The translations under genes were made by a program, and so were the position numbers. Of a stretch of DNA of 17,686 bases, positions 14,607 to 17,686 are shown piece after piece. The notes below the pieces were generated by a model that was not told the DNA's origin, ran no database searches, and worked only from the letters and a program-made list of their open reading frames with translations. This DNA comes from an uncultured Collinsella sp. (GTDB taxonomy: Bacteria > Actinomycetota > Coriobacteriia > Coriobacteriales > Coriobacteriaceae): the NCBI GenBank assembly GCA_902464485.1, contig CABQJJ010000031.1, positions 1 through 17,686 on the forward strand, read 5' to 3'. Every line of letters begins with the position of its first letter. The stretch's first letter is position 1.

Positions 14607-15025
14607 CCTTGAATTGACTAGGACCTCTGCAAAGGGGTCCTTTTTCTTTTATGTAGCCCTCGCATGGAATCGAACCCCGTGAGGGCGCGGAGCTGAGTAA
14701 ACGCGATAGCGTTTGCCAGCGAAGCTCGCAAGGCGTGAAAGCGCCGCAGCGGTTCGCACGCGCGGAGCGCGGGCGCGATTCCCTTCCCCGCCACCTTGAA
14801 TTGACTAGGACCTCTGCAAAGGGGTCCTTTTTCTTTTATGTAGCCCTCGCATGGAATCGAACCCCGTGAGGGCGCGGAGCTGAGTAAACGCGATAGCGTT
14901 TGCCAGCGAAGCTCGCAAGGCGTGAAAGCGCCGCAGCGGTTCGCACGCGCGGAGCGCGGGCGCGATTCCCTTCCCCGCCACCTTGAATTGACTAGGACCT
15001 CTGCAAAGGGGTCCTTTTCTTTTAT
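14589..15025 (+). repeat. 187-bp tandem repeat that starts inside tRNA-Phe (two full copies and a partial third)
   Basis: Copies lie at 14589-14775, 14776-14962 and 14963-15025 (partial). The two full copies are identical by eye; the third diverges only in the T-run (four T for five) before it ends. Each begins with the last ~18 bases of the tRNA (from C56 of the T loop through the discriminator) plus CC, then the tRNA terminator, then a chain of small hairpins. In copy 1 these are CCCTCGC/GTGAGGG (14657/14679), AAACGC-GATA-GCGTTT (14699-14714), GCGA-AGC-TCGC (14719-14729), GGCGT-GAAA-GCGCC (14732-14745) and CGCGC-GGA-GCGCG (14759-14771). A 13-base string, GGAATCGAACCCC (14666-14678), is the exact reverse complement of the tRNA T-arm. 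Identity of the copies suggests recent unequal recombination or slippage, or repeated use of the tRNA 3' end as an integration site. No integrase is in the window. Confidence 0.93.
14620..14650 (+). terminator. Intrinsic terminator of tRNA-Phe (duplicated twice more)
   Basis: AGGACCTCT (14620-14628) pairs with AGGGGTCCT (14633-14641) through nine pairs (one T-G) around a GCAA loop, followed by TTTTTCTTTT. It lies 14 bases after the tRNA. The same structure recurs at about 14807-14837 and 14994-15024 in the tandem copies, so three terminators follow one tRNA. Confidence 0.9.
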
Positions 15026-15037
15026 CGAGGGCTCCGC

Positions 15038-15223
15038 GGAAAATGCATCCCAAAATTTTGATTCAGAGCGGGATGCGCTTTCCGCTTTAGGGACGCTTGG
15101 GAAAGCGCGACCCGGAATTATGAGAAATAACGGGACACGCTTTCCGGTTGGGCCTGCTAATGGAAATCGCGGCCCATTATTGGGCGAAAAAACGGGACAC
15201 GCTTTCCGACGCCCACCTTTGGG
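15038..15223. repeat. 62-bp-period array of alternating inverted 14-mers
   Basis: Three units follow one another with an exact 62-base period. Each holds a left arm of type GGAAAnnGCnnCCC (15038, 15100, 15162), an 18-base variable segment, a right arm of type GGGAnnCGCTTTCC (15070, 15132, 15194) that is roughly the reverse complement of the left, and a 16-base variable segment. The right arms of units 2 and 3 sit in an identical 18-base string (15129-15146 and 15191-15208). Arms are conserved while the intervening segments differ and are AT-richer. Arm centres are 32 and 30 bases apart, about three helical turns. It could be three RNA hairpins or six protein-binding sites on one face of the DNA. 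Function is unknown. The rest of the 376-base gap (15026-15401) also has small hairpins at 15210-15225 and 15229-15244 and the promoter at 15305. Confidence 0.8.
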
Positions 15224-15304
15224 CGCCTGCGCATTTTGGCGCATCATCTCGAGCTTGCCCGCCCCCAGACATTCCTCCCGCTTTTGCACTACTTTGTAGA
15301 CCGT

Positions 15305-15335
15305 TTGACCGCCTGTCCGTGTGCACGGGTATACT
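15305..15335 (+). promoter_or_regulatory. Promoter of the GH5-like gene with dyad in the spacer
   Basis: TTGACC (15305-15310) and TATACT (15330-15335) are both good hexamers but are separated by 19 bp. CCGTG (15317-15321) and CACGG (15324-15328) form a dyad in that spacer. Long spacers with a central dyad are typical of MerR-family-controlled promoters; no MerR gene is in the window. A short hairpin GCGGG/CCCGC (15367-15381) follows in the leader. Confidence 0.6.
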
Positions 15336-15401
15336 CAAACAAATAGTTATGCTGTGCAAAAGCGATGCGGGTTCAACCCGCGTGATTCGAAGGGGGCAGT
15401 G

Positions 15402-16463
15402 ATGGAGAGGATACTCGGCGTTAATCTCTCTGGCTGGTTTATTCCCGAGCCTTGGGTGACCCCGTCGCTGTACGCGGCGACCGGCGCATCCAACGCAGCC
15501 GAGCTGCAGGAGGCCATGGGCACCGCCGCTTATAACGAGCGCATGCGTCGTCACTACGAGACATTTGTGAGCGAGGATGATTTTCGCCGCATTGCGCAGA
15601 TTGGTCTGAATGCCGTGCGTTTGCCGGTGCCGTGGTATGCCTTTGGCTCGCAGGAGTCCGAGGCTTCCTACATCTCGGTCGTCGATTACATCGACCGTGC
15701 TATCGAATGGGCTGCTAAGTACAAGATTCGCGTACTGCTCGATTTGGCGACCGTGCCTGGTGGACAGGGTGATTCTAACGATTCGCCCACCACGCCCGAG
15801 ACCGTCGCCGAGTGGCATTCATCCACCAACGGTCGCCACGTCGCGCTCGACGTTCTTGAGCGTCTTGCCGACCGCTATGGTGAGGCCGAGAGCCTTTTGG
15901 GCATCGAGTTGCTGGACACACCACAGATGAGCGTCCGCAAGGGCCTTTTCACCATGACGGATGGTATTCCGGCGCACTACCTGCGCAACTTCTATCGCGA
16001 TGCTTACGAGCTTATTCGCTCGTATATGCCCGAGGACAAGATCATTGTCTTTTCGTGCTCGGGGCATCCCGGCGAGTGGAAGCACTTTATGCGCGGTGCC
16101 AAGTACAAAAATGTCTATATGGACCTTCATCTGTATCACTACCGTGACGAGTTTGCGCTCGATATCACGAGTCCCCGCGGACTGACGACGGCGATCTCGC
16201 GTAATAAGCGCGAGCTCAGAGAAGCGATTTCGACTGGGTTCCCCGTACTGGTGGGCGAATGGTCGGGCGCGGCGATCTTTGCCAACTCGTCGGTTACGCC
16301 CGAGGGCCGCAACGCCTACGAGCGTGTGTTTATCGCCAACCAGCTGGCTTCGTTTGCGCCGGCTGCCGGTTGGTTCTTCCAAACGTGGAAGACCGAGAAG
16401 CGCATTGCGGCATGGGACGCCCGCGCGGCGCTCGGTACGCTCGAGCGCGGCATGATTGAATAG
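15402..16463 (+). CDS. GH5-family (exo-beta-1,3-glucanase-like) protein lacking the catalytic acid/base
   Basis: The 353-residue product is a TIM-barrel cellulase-superfamily protein. Its N-terminus G-V-N-L-S-G-W-F-I-P-E-P-W-V-T-P-S-L (6-23) is the hallmark of GH5 exo-beta-1,3-glucanase-like enzymes. It has no signal peptide, so it acts in the cytoplasm. The strand-7 nucleophile is present in V-G-E-W-S (Glu286). The strand-4 motif, normally N-E-P with the acid/base Glu, reads L-L-D-T-P (Asp172-Thr173-Pro174), so the acid/base is missing. The family's D-L-H-x-A-P-G string reads D-L-A-T-V-P-G (114-120), losing its His. The protein may be non-hydrolytic or act on a modified substrate. Start 15402 follows AAGGGGG (15390-15396). 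Six bases separate it from rsmI, indicating cotranscription. Confidence 0.78.
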   Translation: MERILGVNLSGWFIPEPWVTPSLYAATGASNAAELQEAMGTAAYNERMRRHYETFVSEDDFRRIAQIGLNAVRLPVPWYAFGSQESEASYISVVDYIDRAIEWAAKYKIRVLLDLATVPGGQGDSNDSPTTPETVAEWHSSTNGRHVALDVLERLADRYGEAESLLGIELLDTPQMSVRKGLFTMTDGIPAHYLRNFYRDAYELIRSYMPEDKIIVFSCSGHPGEWKHFMRGAKYKNVYMDLHLYHYRDEFALDITSPRGLTTAISRNKRELREAISTGFPVLVGEWSGAAIFANSSVTPEGRNAYERVFIANQLASFAPAAGWFFQTWKTEKRIAAWDARAALGTLERGMIE

Positions 16464-16469
16464 GTTGAT

Positions 16470-17348
16470 ATGACGCAAAACAACGCCCATACGGGCAAAC
16501 TCTATGTGGTCGGCACGCCCATCGGAAACTTGGGCGATCTGTCCCCGCGCGTTGGCGAGGCTTTTGCCTCCGCCGATGCCATCTGCTGCGAGGATACGCG
16601 TGTGACGTCAAAGCTCCTGATGCACCTGGGCATTTCCAAGCCGCTTGTCCGTTGCGACGAGAATGTGATCGCCAGTCGCGCCGCCGGTTTGGTCGACCGT
16701 CTGCTGTCGGGGGAGACTCTCGCCTTTGCCTCGGATGCCGGCATGCCGAGCGTGTCCGATCCCGGCCAGGCGCTGGTCGAGGCGGCGCGCGAGGCCGATG
16801 TGCCCGTCGAGGTTATTCCCGGGCCCTCTGCTTGCGTTACGGCGCTCGTTTCGTCCGGCATTCCTTGCGAGCATTTTTTCTTCGAAGGCTTTTTGGGCCG
16901 CAAGCATGGCGACCGCGTGCGTCGTCTGCAGCGTCTCGCCGTGGTGCCCGGCGCGCTCATCTTCTACGAGTCTCCACATCGTATCGTGGCGACGCTCGAG
17001 GCCGTGGCCGAGGTCTTTCCCCAGCGTGAGGTTGCCGTCTGCCGCGAGCTCACCAAGCTGCACGAGGAGGTCATGCGTGGGTCCGCCGCCCAGCTCGCCG
17101 AGGAGCTGCGTGCCCGCGGTGAGGTAAAAGGCGAGATTGCGCTGGTCATCGCGCCGCCGAGTGTGGACGAGGGGGCAGGACTCGCGCCGGTTGGCGCCGC
17201 GGCGGTGGATCCCGACGAGGCCCTGCGCGAGGATATCCGTGCCGCGCTCGAGGAGGGTGAGCCTGCCTCCGCGGTTGCCAAGCGCCTGTCTCAGAAGTAT
17301 TCGCGCCGCAAGCGCGATGTCTATGCCATGGTGCTCGATATGCAATAG
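16470..17348 (+). CDS. rsmI: 16S rRNA (cytidine1402-2'-O)-methyltransferase RsmI
   Basis: The 292-residue protein 2'-O-methylates C1402 in the decoding centre of 16S rRNA, using S-adenosylmethionine. It has the tetrapyrrole-methylase-type fold with all the RsmI strings: T-P-I-G-N-L (16-21), E-D-T-R (41-44), S-D-A-G-M-P-S-V-S-D-P-G (88-99), I-P-G-P-S-A (116-121) and F-Y-E-S-P-H-R (165-171). The C-terminal part (about 235-292) with K-R-L-S-Q-K-Y-S-R-R-K-R is the usual basic helical end. The ATG lies six bases after the GH5-like stop with only a weak Shine-Dalgarno, so translation may be coupled. Length is normal for the family. Confidence 0.94.
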   Translation: MTQNNAHTGKLYVVGTPIGNLGDLSPRVGEAFASADAICCEDTRVTSKLLMHLGISKPLVRCDENVIASRAAGLVDRLLSGETLAFASDAGMPSVSDPGQALVEAAREADVPVEVIPGPSACVTALVSSGIPCEHFFFEGFLGRKHGDRVRRLQRLAVVPGALIFYESPHRIVATLEAVAEVFPQREVAVCRELTKLHEEVMRGSAAQLAEELRARGEVKGEIALVIAPPSVDEGAGLAPVGAAAVDPDEALREDIRAALEEGEPASAVAKRLSQKYSRRKRDVYAMVLDMQ

Positions 17349-17372
17349 ATGGAGGATATGCAGCCCTTGCGC

Positions 17373-17378
17373 TAGAAT
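17373..17378 (+). promoter_or_regulatory. Possible -10 element of metG
   Basis: TAGAAT lies 40 bases before the metG ATG in the 69-base gap after rsmI. The -35 region (around 17350-17355, TGGAGG) is a poor match, so metG may instead be read from upstream. Confidence 0.3.
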
Positions 17379-17417
17379 CATCCCCTGTATGCAACGTTTT
17401 TCTGGAGGACAAACCCC

Positions 17418-17686
17418 ATGGATCAAAGCAAGCCTTCGTTCTTTATCACGACGCCCATCTACTACGTCAACGCCGATCCGCACCTGGGCACGGCTTATTC
17501 CACCATCATCGCCGACGTTCAGGCTCGCTATCGCCGCTCCGCCGGCTATAACGTCAAGTTCCTGACCGGCATGGACGAGCACGGCGAGAAGGTCGCCGAG
17601 GCCGCAGCCAAGCATGGCATGACGCCGCAGGAGTGGACCGACAGCCAGGCTCCGCACTTCAAGGAGCTTTGGAGCAAGCTCGAGAT
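17418..17686 (+). CDS. metG: Methionyl-tRNA synthetase, 5' part
   Basis: The frame opens at ATG 17418 behind GGAGGA (17404-17409) and runs off the right edge after 89 codons. It starts M-D-Q-S-K-P-S-F-F-I-T-T-P-I-Y-Y-V-N, contains H-L-G-T (the class I HIGH motif) and T-G-M-D-E-H-G-E-K-V, the standard start of bacterial MetRS. The enzyme attaches methionine to tRNA-Met in the cytoplasm. The T-G-M-D-E-H-G string is typical of the MetRS catalytic domain. Adjacent rsmI and metG are a common housekeeping pairing. Confidence 0.96.
   Translation, partial: MDQSKPSFFITTPIYYVNADPHLGTAYSTIIADVQARYRRSAGYNVKFLTGMDEHGEKVAEAAAKHGMTPQEWTDSQAPHFKELWSKLE

Noticed and set aside
15038..15223. CRISPR array
   Set aside because: Repeats are 14 bases and alternate in orientation, only three units are present, and no cas genes are in the window.
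14618..15289. Minus-strand frame across the 187-bp repeats, with repeated peptide
   Set aside because: It merely translates the tandem noncoding repeat and tRNA 3' end in reverse; the peptide repeats only because the DNA does. No ribosome-binding site or domain.
17349..17375. Eight-codon leader peptide before metG
   Set aside because: It has a start and stop but no convincing ribosome-binding site, no Met codon run and no attenuator-like hairpins.
16608..17657. 349-codon minus-strand frame opposite rsmI and metG
   Set aside because: Shadow of two well-recognised plus-strand genes; it even crosses their intergenic region.

Overview
The window reads as a GC-rich, gene-dense chromosome segment from an actinobacterium. 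The best guess is Coriobacteriia, close to Collinsella. This rests on codon choice, on a Gram-positive-type Tad/Flp pilus locus with no outer-membrane secretin, and on the general look of the housekeeping genes. No rRNA or phylogenetic marker was compared, so the genus is inference.

Layout. (1) Positions 1-26 hold the first eight codons of a minus-strand gene that looks like pyruvate kinase. A comparatively AT-rich divergent intergenic region with several dyads follows. (2) A plus-strand P2A Ca2+-type ATPase (469-3150) sits behind a structured leader whose distal hairpin buries its Shine-Dalgarno. It is followed by a large inverted repeat and a textbook intrinsic terminator. (3) rsgA, a ribosome-assembly GTPase, carries its own terminator. 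(4) A tightly overlapping tad/flp cluster spans 4828-14376: CpaB/RcpC-like, TadZ/CpaE-like, TadA ATPase, TadB, TadC, a Flp pilin, an unknown membrane-anchored protein, a second Flp-like pilin, a TadE-like pseudopilin, a large TadG-like protein, a second TadE-like protein and a DUF192 protein. The stop and start overlaps (ATGA, TAATG, GTGA) point to one translationally coupled operon. No prepilin peptidase gene is in the window. (5) tRNA-Phe(GAA) has a good promoter and terminator. Its 3' end plus terminator plus a chain of small hairpins is repeated in an exact 187-bp tandem unit. (6) A separate 62-bp-period array of alternating inverted 14-mers follows. (7) A GH5-like protein that appears to lack the catalytic acid/base Glu is probably cotranscribed with rsmI (16S rRNA C1402 2'-O-methyltransferase). 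The window ends in the 5' part of metG.

How the genes work together. In the tad operon, TadA powers assembly of Flp pilins through the TadB/TadC membrane platform. TadZ is a localisation factor, CpaB an accessory factor, and TadE/TadG-like proteins are minor pilins or surface subunits. All four small pilin-like proteins share an Ala|Gln-x-Thr-x-Glu motif that predicts one shared processing peptidase with Ala at -1. The rest is housekeeping: calcium export, ribosome maturation, rRNA modification and translation.

The least explained parts are the noncoding ones: the ATPase leader, the 187-bp tRNA-derived tandem repeat, the 62-bp alternating dyad array, and a long-spacer promoter with a dyad before the GH5-like gene. 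The most unusual proteins are the GH5-like protein with a changed NEP motif and the large TadG-like protein with a Cys/His cluster.
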